64,000 bases of DNA from assembly GCF_020184175.1 (NCBI RefSeq), contig NC_065531.1, positions 16,141,213 to 16,205,212 of the forward strand, written 5' to 3'. Below, piece after piece: positions 24,970 to 36,400 of the stretch. The notes beneath the pieces are model-generated. The model saw only the letters and a list, made by a program, of their open reading frames with translations, was not told the origin of the DNA and ran no database searches. Source of the DNA: Aphis gossypii. Its lineage: Eukaryota; Arthropoda; Insecta; Hemiptera; Aphididae. The position numbers and the translations under genes are program-made. The first letter of the stretch is position 1. Each line of letters starts with the position of its first letter.

Positions 24970-27856
24970 AGGATGTCAAAAGAAAAAAAAATTGAGTAAC
25001 GCTCTTCTGTATAGTAGGTCACTATAATGGATGTATTAAATTTGAATCCAATGATAGAAATCATTATCTTCGAAAAAGGATTCTGAACGGAGATGATTTG
25101 TCAGCCTAGGATATGTTTTTCTAGCGGGTAAAATATAACTGTCACCAGCGTGCTCCACTTCCGCGGATAGTTGTTTGCAAATTTTGGTGCTGTTTCTTTG
25201 TCTTATAATTATTTCGATAATAAAATGCTACCTAAAAAATGGTGTATACCTTATACTTACGCAAAATAATAATAATTTAAGGTGTTTATAAATTCTCATA
25301 AATATACTTTTAGATAATAAAAACAATTTTTTTCTCACATTAATATTATTATTTTTATAATTGGGAAATATATTATATAATAATATTATAACGTCGGTAA
25401 ATGAATAACAACAATAATGATTATTAAACAACAAAATCGGGTATGGCATTTGTGGGTCTTCACATCATACAGCCAACCACAGTGCTATTGACTTATTTAC
25501 TATGTGGGTCTTCACATCATACAGCCAACCAGAGCGTTATCGACTTTTATACTACTTTTCTATTGGCTATTATTATTATTGAATGCGTTTTAAGTTTTAA
25601 TCGATCTTAACTACTCGAGTCTCAAAATTAAGCTCGTCAGTCGTATTCAGAACGCAGTGATCTACACTTCAGACATCGCAGGACCGTTCAAAGCACCGAG
25701 CCGTTGTCACATCTCATATACGTCGTGATTCATCGTCTATTCTATATACAAATTCTGAGGTGAGTCGTAGGCAATTGCTTAACTTACTATACTCTTAACA
25801 ATAACTACATACTAAATAATACTAAGTACTCATACAAATTACTTAAACATATTATAATATATAATACCATAAACGATCTGTCAGCCTAGGATATAATATA
25901 CATATAAAATATATTAATACAATATATTTAAAAAAATATTATATTTTAAATTGGATGGTTAAAAGGTGGTTTATGTTTCAAGTTTCTACGATTAGTAATT
26001 TTTAACGATAGCAAAAATCTAAAATTATTTAACAGTAAATAGTTATTTTACGAGTGAATTTTGGATTTTGCAAAAATTTAATCTAAGGATAACATTCAAG
26101 TTCTTTTATAATTAATGTGAACTTAAAAAAAATCTTTTATTCAATTTTCAACTCTTAGCTACTTATAAAAAATTTTTTATAAATTTTAATTACAAAATAA
26201 TTAGCAAATATAATTCATGATTTTGATGAATTTTTATCAATATTTGAACTTCAAATGTTAATAAAAAAAAATTGTGCTATGTATTCTTATAATTTTAAAT
26301 AACTATAAGATAAACTTATGAGGAACTTTGTATTAAATTTCTAAGTATTTCGACTCAGCCAAAAAAATGTTATCAATATTTATATAAAAAAAAACTTAAC
26401 AAAAACGAATATTTCAAATGTCAATAAATAGCATTTAAATATACGAAATATTTTGAAAATTAAATTATGTAGAGAAAATACCATTCTAAATAACTGATGA
26501 CATTTTCAAGTATCTACAACTAATACTTTTTGAATAATAACAAATATTTAAAACCGTTTGATGATAATTAATCGTTATCGTACGCAACTTCGTAAAATTT
26601 ATAATTTAAACGCACATACAATTTTTCCTGTAATGATTTTTCAAGTTTTCTCTATACCTATTTGTAGGAAAACTTAAAGAAAACTTAGTGTTGAATTTTT
26701 TAACCTAAGATACAAATAGAAAATTTTTTATGAATTTTCAACTACAAAATTACTTGTAATTTTTCGCGATTTTGACATTTTTCGTAAAACTTTGAAGTAT
26801 AAACGCTTATAAAAAAATTCAGACTAACGATTTTTTATTTTTTTAATACAATAAAAACAACATAAAAATTTTTGTATTTGTATCTTAGATTGTAAATTAA
26901 CTCTAAGTTTTCTATAAATTTGCCTAATAGAGAAAACTCGAAGCCTCATCATTAGAGAAAAAATGTTATGTGCATTTGAATTTTGAATTTTTACGAAATC
27001 GTGTAACGTTTACGGTTTATCCTCGAATAACGATATAGTTATATAGTTATTTAAAATTATAAGAATACATAGCACAATTTTTTTTTTTTATTAATATTTG
27101 AAGTTCAAATATTGATAAAAATTCATCAAAATCATGAATTATATTTGCTAATTATTTTGTAATTAAAATTTATAAAAAATTTTTAACGATTTTCAATATT
27201 ATAATATTTGTTCTAGCTTATTATTCAAAAAATATAAACTGTAGATACTTGAAAATTTTATCATTTATTTAGATTGGCATTTTCTTTACATAACTTAACT
27301 TTCAAAATAGTTTGATTATTTTAATGCTATTTATAGGCCTTTGAAATATTCGTTTTTGTTTATTTTTTGTTTTAGAAATATCGATAAATTTTTTTTATCT
27401 GAGTTGAAATATTTGCACATTTAATACAAAGTTCCTCATAAGTTGTCTTATAGTGATTCAAAAATTACAACAATATATAGGCACAATTTTTTATTAGTAT
27501 TTGAAGTTCTAATATTGACAAAAAATCGTCAAACTCATAAATTATTTCAAATTATTTTGTAGGTATAATTCATAAAATTTTTTCTTTAAGTAGCTAAAAG
27601 TTTAAAAGTTAATACAAGATTTTCCATAAGTTTGGCTTACAATAATTATAAAAGAACTTAAATTTTTGGTGTATTCGGGTCATTAAAACATATACCACCT
27701 TTTTCACCAACCACTGGAAATTATATCCTAGGTTGGAAAATCATCTCCATTCAAAATAGTTTTTCGTATACAATGATACCTATCAATGGATTCAAATTTA
27801 ACGCATCCATTATAGTGACTTACTATACAGCAGAGCGTTACTTACTTGACCCCTCT
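24970..27856. mobile_element. Long palindromic (fold-back) element with a nested insertion
   Basis: The two halves are inverted copies around a centre near 26815. The outer ends pair gagtaacgctcttctgtata (24993 on) with tatacagcagagcgttact (27823 on). Inner segments pair as well, for example ataaattttaattacaaaat (about 26182-26201) with attttgtaattaaaatttat (about 27156-27175). Without the nested 760-bp insertion the element is about 2.1 kb. No protein is encoded. Decayed relatives lie at 36560-37335, 47480-47960 and 57060-57530, so this is a dispersed non-autonomous family. Confidence 0.75.
25115..25874 (+). mobile_element. Nested repeat element, copy A, promoter-like, with 52-bp tandem units
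   Basis: It sits inside the left arm of the palindrome and is flanked by 20-bp direct repeats with one mismatch (25095-25114 and 25875-25894, ...tgtcagcctaggatat), best read as a target-site duplication. Positions 25362-25860 match the reverse complement of 38545-39046. It contains two 52-bp tandem units starting at 25451 and 25503 (tgtgggtcttcacatcatac), then a tttatact box near 25547 and a CpG-richer stretch ending in ttctgag|gtgagt, which looks like an exon end and splice donor. An LTR or a similar terminal promoter is plausible; the class is unresolved. Confidence 0.55.
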
Positions 27857-28541
27857 TCTTTTTATTGTTTTATTATTGTAACGTGGTCGGGGGAACGACC
27901 AGTTAAATATAAGATATCTAGGGAGAGTCGTAGGACCCTATAGATATAATTACCGTAGCCAGAGGTAGATGTTAGGAACTTAAATGCATTTAAATAACTA
28001 AGAACTCAGTTTCAGTTATTATTAATTTTTATTATATACCAAAGTCAGGTACTCACAACTAGTATATTATACAAAATGACTGTATCGGTCAGCACTTTGA
28101 GTTTTTATTATATACATAAGTGTCATGTAACATAATATTTATATGTACATTGTTACATTATCATTATTAAGTATTAATTATATAGCAAATATTATATTTT
28201 TGTAAAAAATTTAATCAACCTATCTTAATGAGTAATGACTAATAAAAATATTAAAAAATATTTTATAGCAATATAAAAAAAAAAAACATAAAATATTCTT
28301 AATGAAATAATAGACGGACAGCCTCGAGTCTTCGCTTAGAATTGTTTGAAAAACAATAACAAAATTTAAATTTTACGTAAATATTATTACAAATATCTTG
28401 TTGCCGTGGTAGTCTTGTTACAATGTGTTTAAACAACATACTTATAGATAGTCGGCGTAAAGCGATTATAAATTATGAATTATAAAACTGGGCTTTCATT
28501 ATAATATATTATTATCATACTATTATAGAGCATAGCGCATA
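27857..28541. other. Spacer upstream of the MDH-like gene
   Basis: Contains a small imperfect hairpin tggtcgggggaacgacca near 27884-27901, then AT-rich sequence. No promoter element can be fixed. Confidence 0.35.
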
Positions 28542-31500
28542 ATGGGTTTCATTGTTACAAAAGTCGTGATCTCTGTGGACCACAGTGTGCTTAGTATTGA
28601 GTTGGCGTTCAATATACTTCAAAGAAAAGTTTTCGCTGACAATAAATTGGACGTATTCATTTTAACTTTAGACGTGAACGAAGTAAATGAAACGGTTGAA
28701 CATATTAAGAAATGCTGTTTCTCCAACTTGAATGGTACCTATATATAATTACAAATACTTACAAAGTGACCCATTATTATACGTAAGACATTCATTATTT
28801 TAGAAAATACTAACGTTTTTGAAAGTATTTCCTTTTTATAATTTTATGTCATTACAAAACAAAATTTTTGGGAAACAATTATATTTTTTATCGTTATCAT
28901 ATTTTAAGTTTTTCTCTCTTTTGAATAATAACATACATTTTTAATTTATTATTCAGGAGCAGAATATTATTCGGAATAATTTAATCTTTAAAAATCAATT
29001 TTAGACTAGCAGTTTCTATAAATTATAAATATTTAAAGTTTTGATAAGAGGAGTGTAGATAAACATTTTGCGGGGTACCTATCCTTCCTTTCCGTTCATC
29101 ATACTATTTTTAAATTCTTATCAAACGTAATAAAACTTATCTAAAATTCGCTTAGTATACACCAAATATTATTAAAAATAAAAAATACACAGTGTCATTA
29201 AAAATATAAAAAATTGTAATAATAAATAACAATAAAATTTTTTTAAAAAATAAAAAATAATAAAATTAGATTCCTTGGTAGTGCTGCAGATTGTTAAAAT
29301 GGTATAAATAATAAAATTTACATTTTATATAAAGACAGGTAGATATGTGATCGCCTATCAAATATTGTTTTTTCAAAATCTATAAAACAAAAAAATCATT
29401 CCGCATTAGTAATTAATTAATAAATATATTATTTAAATAATCTGAATGATAAAATATGTTGGGATATATTATAATATAATAATTCGAATTACGACTATAT
29501 GAATAAATAATTATTATTGCTTCTAGATTCGTCGTTGTTATTTGTATTTTTTGTGAATATTATTAATAATACGTTAAACCATCACCATCGTCATCATAAA
29601 AAAATATGTTTTCAGAAATAATCGTGACCGGAGATTATCTAGAGGCATTCTCGAAGGCCGACTATCTCCTATTAAAGACTAATTTGAACGCGGCGGACCA
29701 CAAGGTTTTCGAAAACGTCCAAAACTTAGAGCATGTTTTCATAAAGGTCAAACCTAAAAACGCCTACATACTCTATAATTACGTTTAAAATACACTACGA
29801 ATATTAATATAAAATAATATCACCTGTATAGGCCAAATCATTCGATCTTCTGGCAAACCCGAACGCCAGGATCGTTGTAATGGGACAGTGGTCAAATACG
29901 TGGTTACAGATATTTGCGGAAGTGGTGACACGCCTGGACAAGTGCAACTTTACCGGTTTGTCTAGACATCACGTGAGTAAAGCATTGGGGCTCATCGCAC
30001 GAAAACTTGACGTAAGTTTTTGTGAATACTTCATAATAATATAACTCAGTATTATCGATAATTATAATATATTATTGATACCTCGTATACCAGCAAAACA
30101 CTGTTGTGGTTTTGTTTTCGATGAGATGTGTTTTTATAATCATATTATGTTTGAATGTATCCGACGATTTCATTATAAAATTTAGCAACGATGATTAAAC
30201 TAAACAAAAAACATAGTACAAAAACGAATGATAAATATAATATTTCGAAATAAAATTAACAATAACACGATTACATAAGTTTAAATATTATAAGTACAAT
30301 ATAATACAATGAAATGTATTAGGTATATAAGAAATAACCTATAAAGGCTTATCTTTCATATTTTAAATGTTAACCTATATTATTAAGTGAGCATAGACCG
30401 TTGACCATTTTACACAATATCTTTTCGTGTAACAGTGTGAAATGCAAGAACTATCGGACGTATTCGTTTGGGGAAAACATTACTTGGATATAACAGATGC
30501 TAAGAAAAAAACGAAATTTGGACCAGGAAAATATGATTTGCAATGTACGGTGAAAAAGCAGAATGTTATGGATCTCTTGCCTTCGAATTGGATCGACAAT
30601 TTTTTTACGCCACAGTTTGTATGCACCACTCACTTAGTATATACTACAACAATATTATTATTGATTTTATTATTATTATATTATTGAGACTACAGTTTAT
30701 TTCCTCCAAATATATCATAAAAATGTATTTTGATTTTATGAATAACTAAACGACTCGTGAGTGAAATTATCAAAGTTAATATTGCGTATCTTACGTTAAT
30801 TAAAAATATTTATTATCAAATGCTTTTTAGGTCCTACTATGACAATAATTTTTAACAGAATCAAAAGAAATACCTACACCAGTATAAATTATATTATAAG
30901 CTATCAACTTTCTAACCTTACATTTTTTTCACCTCAAACTTCACTAAATTTTTGTCTAATTGTCTGTCCTTATATTATGTGTGTGATGTGTAGGAAGTAC
31001 AAACCGTCAAAACCTACAGACAATGCGTTATATCGGCGGTTTGCCATCACATAATCGACTGGTGTAGGGGCACAGGTGACAGAACAGTGTGCATGACGCT
31101 TCTCGTACATAGTCCCGGAAACATTAACGATTGCGTTTTCTCATCATACCCAGTGGTCATCAGCAAATCTGGAAAAATATCTGTTCGAGTGAGTATATTT
31201 ACCTAAAAAATTTTTTCTGTAGTTTTAAAAATAGATGTATTTTTTCCTAACCTAACCTAGCGGTAACTGGTAACTGCCTAAGTACTTACTTATGTCAGTC
31301 GCTTAAAATTGATAAATCCATTAACACTTGTAAGCTGAGAATCACATACTTTGCGGTACCGCATATACATTACAGTTCATAGTAATATAATTTGAAATGT
31401 ATATAAATTATTTAAATTTATGGACGATCTTCGTTTTACGGTATTAAATTATTGTAGTTTTACGTTTCCAATTTTATGACTGAAATATACAGTTAAATAT

Positions 31501-31715
31501 ACAGTACTTACACATTACTATTATCCATATATAATGTAATTACGAATATCCATAAATGATATTTAATTAATAAAAACCAATAAAACATGTTATTATTTGT
31601 TTAGGACATTGAACCGGATTCGCTACAATTTGTAAAGTTGTACAGATATTTTGAAAATCAACAAAAAGAAAGGTGTCTTATTCGCAATTACATTAATGAT
31701 TATAATATCGCGTAA
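28542..31715 (+). CDS. Malate dehydrogenase-fold protein (MDH1/MDH1B-like), six exons, 342 aa, probably non-catalytic
   Basis: Exons are 28542-28734, 29616-29782, 29832-30011, 30436-30618, 30994-31188 and 31605-31715. The phases match and give 342 codons plus TAA, close to cytosolic MDH (about 334 aa). Alignment by eye to MDH1 is continuous: ARIVVMGQWSNTW (132-144) for the VIVVGNPANTN segment, FTGLSRHHVSKALG (160-173) for FSCLTRLDHNRAKA, DVFVWGKH (188-195) for NVIIWGNH, and FSSYPVVI near 290 for YSFPVVI. The active centre is mostly gone. The Rossmann glycine motif is replaced by ISVDHSVLS (10-18), the mobile-loop arginines by KTNLNAADHKV (85-95), the relay Asp by H167, and the substrate Arg by K170; H195 is kept. 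MDH1B is also divergent here but has an N-terminal extension that this protein lacks. The exon 2 donor (gtttaa) is weak; the other junctions are normal. Confidence 0.8.
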
Positions 31716-33389
31716 TATTCATTGTACTCATTAAAATATTGTCATGAATTTTAACAAAAAAAAAAGTTAAAAGTATATAGATAAGATGTTGAATGTAAAA
31801 ATACGTTAAATATTTCATATTACTCTGAAAAATTTGCTATGAACTAAATTAAATTTATGAAAAAAAGTATTATGTAGGTGGAATTTAAGTCTTAATATTT
31901 GGTAATAATAATTATGTTATGGTAGTTGTTGATCATATTTCGTAAAGTTATAGATACTATGATAGATATATATTACGTACTGTAGAATATTAGAACGGAA
32001 TGAATATAGGATCGTGGTATACTGATATTGATAGATGAAATAAATCGAAATATTTTGAAAATTTATCCCAACTAGATTCAATTAATGAGTTTTAAATTTT
32101 CACGGTAAATGATTGCATCTATTAAAAAAATAATAATGAGAGGCATTGTTATAAACAATTTAAAAAGATTTATTCACTTGCCTCCCTTGTAACATATTAT
32201 ACTTACATGAAGATAATATTCATAAAAAATGTAGCCTGAAATTTTTTACCTGCAATTAAAATTAAAATTTTAACTAATGATACTCATAAAAATCCACTTG
32301 CAATATCATTTTTTTTTTTCTAATATTCGATTAGAATTTTTCAAATAATGTTACATGTAATTTTGATTTTAATTATGTATGGTTATTTATTTTAAAAATA
32401 AAAATCTTTACTTAAAAATGCTCTAGTATATTCTATTAAATACACCTATACCTGTCACATTTAAAAACAAAAAGTAAAAATAAAATACTTTACCTCCAAG
32501 TTTTATCAGTTTAAATAAACGGTTGTGCTGACTTCTTGAAAGTTAGGCCTGAAATCCTGGTACTATGACCAACACGATGAAGTCCACTACTTAGGCGACG
32601 CACAAGCTAACATAAATAAGTAATGCTCAGACACATATTATATTGTATTCACAATAAACAAATATTCCGTATAAAGTCAGTTATATATATGTATAGAGGA
32701 GCCTACCAATATTATTTCCATCATATTTAATGAATTTCAACTAACTCAATATTGGATCATGTTGGCTTTGTACATCGTTATTACTTAAATAGTTTATCAT
32801 TATTTTATAGTAGCCAATTGATATCAATAGCTCAAACTAACATTTTATTTATAGATACGTAAAATTATAACGATTATAATGGATGATATTTATCAATTTG
32901 TCTACATTGTATAATGAATTTACATAAATAAACTTATTATATCGCTGAAAATGAAAAGAGAAAACAATTAAAAAGTAATTTGTTTCACCAAATAAATTTA
33001 TTATAATAATTTACATAATAACTAAAAGTCTTTTTAATAATTATTCACATTACTCTTAAAATCGATAATATGTTAACTATTTTCGGATACAAATACATTT
33101 TAAAATTATGCATATTATATCCATACAATATTTAAATATTAACAATAATAATTAATAATTCCACTTATTTTGGAGTATGCTTATATGCACACGAGAACGA
33201 ATATGTACAACAATAATATTAATATACTTATCGTATAGGTATTAAAAATTAAAAAATTTTAAATAATTTTGAGTATAAAAATTATCATAAAATTGTACAA
33301 ATTTGAGTAAAAGTAAAATATACATCATAATGAGATACAAAAAAAAAAATCATAACAATCAGGCGATAAATGTATATGCAATACAAATG
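31716..33389. other. Spacer between two convergent genes
   Basis: The MDH-like gene (+) and the acyl-CoA reductase (-) end towards each other across this AT-rich stretch. A more complex patch at 32520-32615 reads like a dispersed-repeat scrap. An AATAAA at 32039-32044 could serve the MDH-like gene. Nothing else is recognised. Confidence 0.4.
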
Positions 33390-33395
33390 TTTATT
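33390..33395 (-). terminator. Probable poly(A) signal of the fatty acyl-CoA reductase
   Basis: The plus-strand TTTATT is AATAAA on the minus strand, 54 bases past the stop codon at 33449-33451. Confidence 0.5.
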
Positions 33396-33448
33396 ACATA
33401 CATATATAATCGCCATTTAGGACAACAGATATTTAAATTTTGAGTAAC

Positions 33449-36400
33449 CTATACGAATAATATGAACAGCCCATACACTATTAAAATCAACAATGCCGTC
33501 AATATGGATAATAGCGTGTAGTGAATCAAGTACAATCTGAAAACATAAATTGGAAAAAAATAAATAATAATAATCAAATATTTACGATTAAAAAAATAAA
33601 ATGAAAACCGTATAGAACTGTATATTATACTGACTTTTTATTTCGTTTTACTGCTTCCGGCACCGAATCCATTGTATCTTTTATGATGTACAATCTGATT
33701 CCTAAAACGTGTTTTTTGAAATACTCATTCCAGTCTAATTTAGCAGCGTCGAACTTGAATAGGGACTGGTCCAATTTGGATAGTTTAGCTGCCAGCGATT
33801 TTGTGTTATTATCGTGGAATGTCCATGATTGTAAACTGAAGTACGATATGACTTCGGAGAATTTGTGCATTTTTCTGTATCCATCCATTAATCTGAAAAG
33901 TAAAAATCGAAGGTGTATAATAAACACGTGTCAATTTAACTGATGGCCGAGTAAATTATTTAGTCATAATATTAATGTATTATATTTTATCATTTTTCGT
34001 TGTCGCGTACTTACTGTGGCTTTCTTCCAGTAAGTTTGGCTAAGGAATCGATAATAAATGCAGGTATAATGTGAAGAAGGAAACATAATATTGTATATTC
34101 GTATTTGTTTTTGGACAATCTTAACATAATTGGCCAGATCTATGTATAAAAGAGGATATAAAAAAAAAAAAACGATTATTTTCATTTTTGGTTTATAAAG
34201 TGCGTAAACAGTCGATTTTTGAATTTGACATAATATTGTCATGTTATTATTTAAATCAAAACGTCTTTGAACTACTTACCGCTTTAATAGAGGGCACATG
34301 TTGTCCAAATTTCTTGTTGTATGATGAAAATTCTCCCCATGTCAAAGGATTAGAGCTCGAAGAAACAATATTGTAAATTTTTGGCTCGTAATTTTCCTTA
34401 TTCGAACCGTTGGCATTTTTATGATTTTTCCTAGAATATTAAATTGTATATTTTAATTTACTTGCGTATTTGTTATATTAATAGAATTATAAATCAAGAC
34501 ATTCAAAACCGTAATAAAATATAAGTTATTTTCAGTTATTAAATAAGTACGATCCGTTAAATCAATATAAACATTAAATCAGCTAGATGGTTATAAAAAA
34601 AATTGCATACTGTATACCTAAACATAGACCGCTTTTTTCTTAAATAATGAGGTATATCAGCTAAACAAGCTACGTCAAAAATCAATGCAATTTCACGAAC
34701 TTTACTCGATTAATCGACTTGACTATTTCTTTATAGTGCGGCAGACCTATTGAAATCATTATCGTTTTATATACTTTCATCGATTGTCGTACGAATAACA
34801 TTATATAATACGATTGAGTAGACATAAATGTCCGTACAGTGTGATGTTAGTTTGTAATATCTGATTTAATATTATAAAGTTAGAGCCCCCTACATGGTAA
34901 ATATTTCCCAAATATATTTTTCCACTGACTAAGAACGTCATAGTTCAGTGAAATATCAGTCGTCTGCAGCTTCAAATATTTGATTCTTAATAAATGTCAG
35001 TAATATTTACACCTACATGAACGTGGAACGACTACCAAAAAAATATCATAGCCCTCCCAGATATATGTCGTTTATAAAATTTTTATTCACCATTCATTGT
35101 GGATGTCCCAGGCGGAGGCTATAACAGCGTTGCTAACGTAGTCTCCAGGTATGATGTCAGCTGTTTGATTGGGGTCGGCACACATGCACCTCATGAGACC
35201 AATGCCGGTGGCCGCTACGACACCCGTTGGACCGTAAAAGTTGTTGATCCACCCGGAGACAGGTTCATCGTCGGTGGCTACGACTAATAACATTTACAAA
35301 AATGTATAATTAATTTGTAAAAACGACTATAGCGACGGGCCATTCTATTAGTAGAGCAACTACTAATATCTTGGCGGAGGACGGAAATGAGCAGGGTCTG
35401 TAGATAATAAATATTTGTATTTTCTACTTAGATTTTATGATGACTTTACGTAAAATATAGCGTATTACCGCCAATAATATTATATTATTATTACTATACT
35501 TTGTATTGCTTAATAAGAACAGTTTTCTATTATTATTTTTATTAACTAATAGTATCAACTTTGATACCTTAACATTTGTTATTTATAAATATAATATAAC
35601 ACACAAGATATAATTAAAATTCAATAAAAGTAGGTACTTAATACGGCCAAGGGGTTTCAGACTGGTTGCGCCGCTGCACCATAATACATAGAAGGTAGGT
35701 ATACTTAAACAAATACTTACTCATCGACGGCCTTATCACTCCAATGGGCAATCCTTTGCCGTATGTTAAAATTTCGCCTTCGGCAATCGCTTTTGTCATC
35801 GCATACGTGTTAGGCCACTCTTTCAACATTCTACAGAAATAAAACAAGCAATTAACACGTTTTAATTTATTTGGTCATTTTTTTAGACCACCAATGAATT
35901 TTATTCATAAAGTATGACTACTCTTAAACAACATAGAAACCGATAAATTATAATCTAATTATTCTGTTTATTTTTAATATCTAATTATCGATAGAAATGT
36001 ATTCGGTTTTTTATAATTTTTGTTTAAAATCATTCATATAAATTGTTCAATATTAAGTTATTAAATTATTGTTCTGTCAATTAATCGAGCACAAATTATA
36101 CAGATAAGTAGGTAAAAAACTTACGAAGGAGTAACTCGTTCAATGTAATCATCGTCAAGACTGTTTACGAACTGAAACAAATTATCACCAGATATTGGTG
36201 GCTTGTAGAACACCTCATCCACAACTTTTCTTCCGGCGCAATTCGAGTAAGCTGTAGAAATGTGAACGAAAGCCTAAACGAAAACAATGATAAATAAAAT
36301 GAAAATAAAAACGAAACCAAATAGTTTCATAGTAACTAGTATCACAAATCATTATTATTGTAATTATTTTAGATTCTAAGTGGAGTGTTGAAAGTATAGA

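Noticed and set aside
32520..32640. Possible tRNA-like or RNA gene in a complex patch
   Set aside because: No cloverleaf or conserved promoter boxes could be found on either strand; it reads like a repeat fragment.
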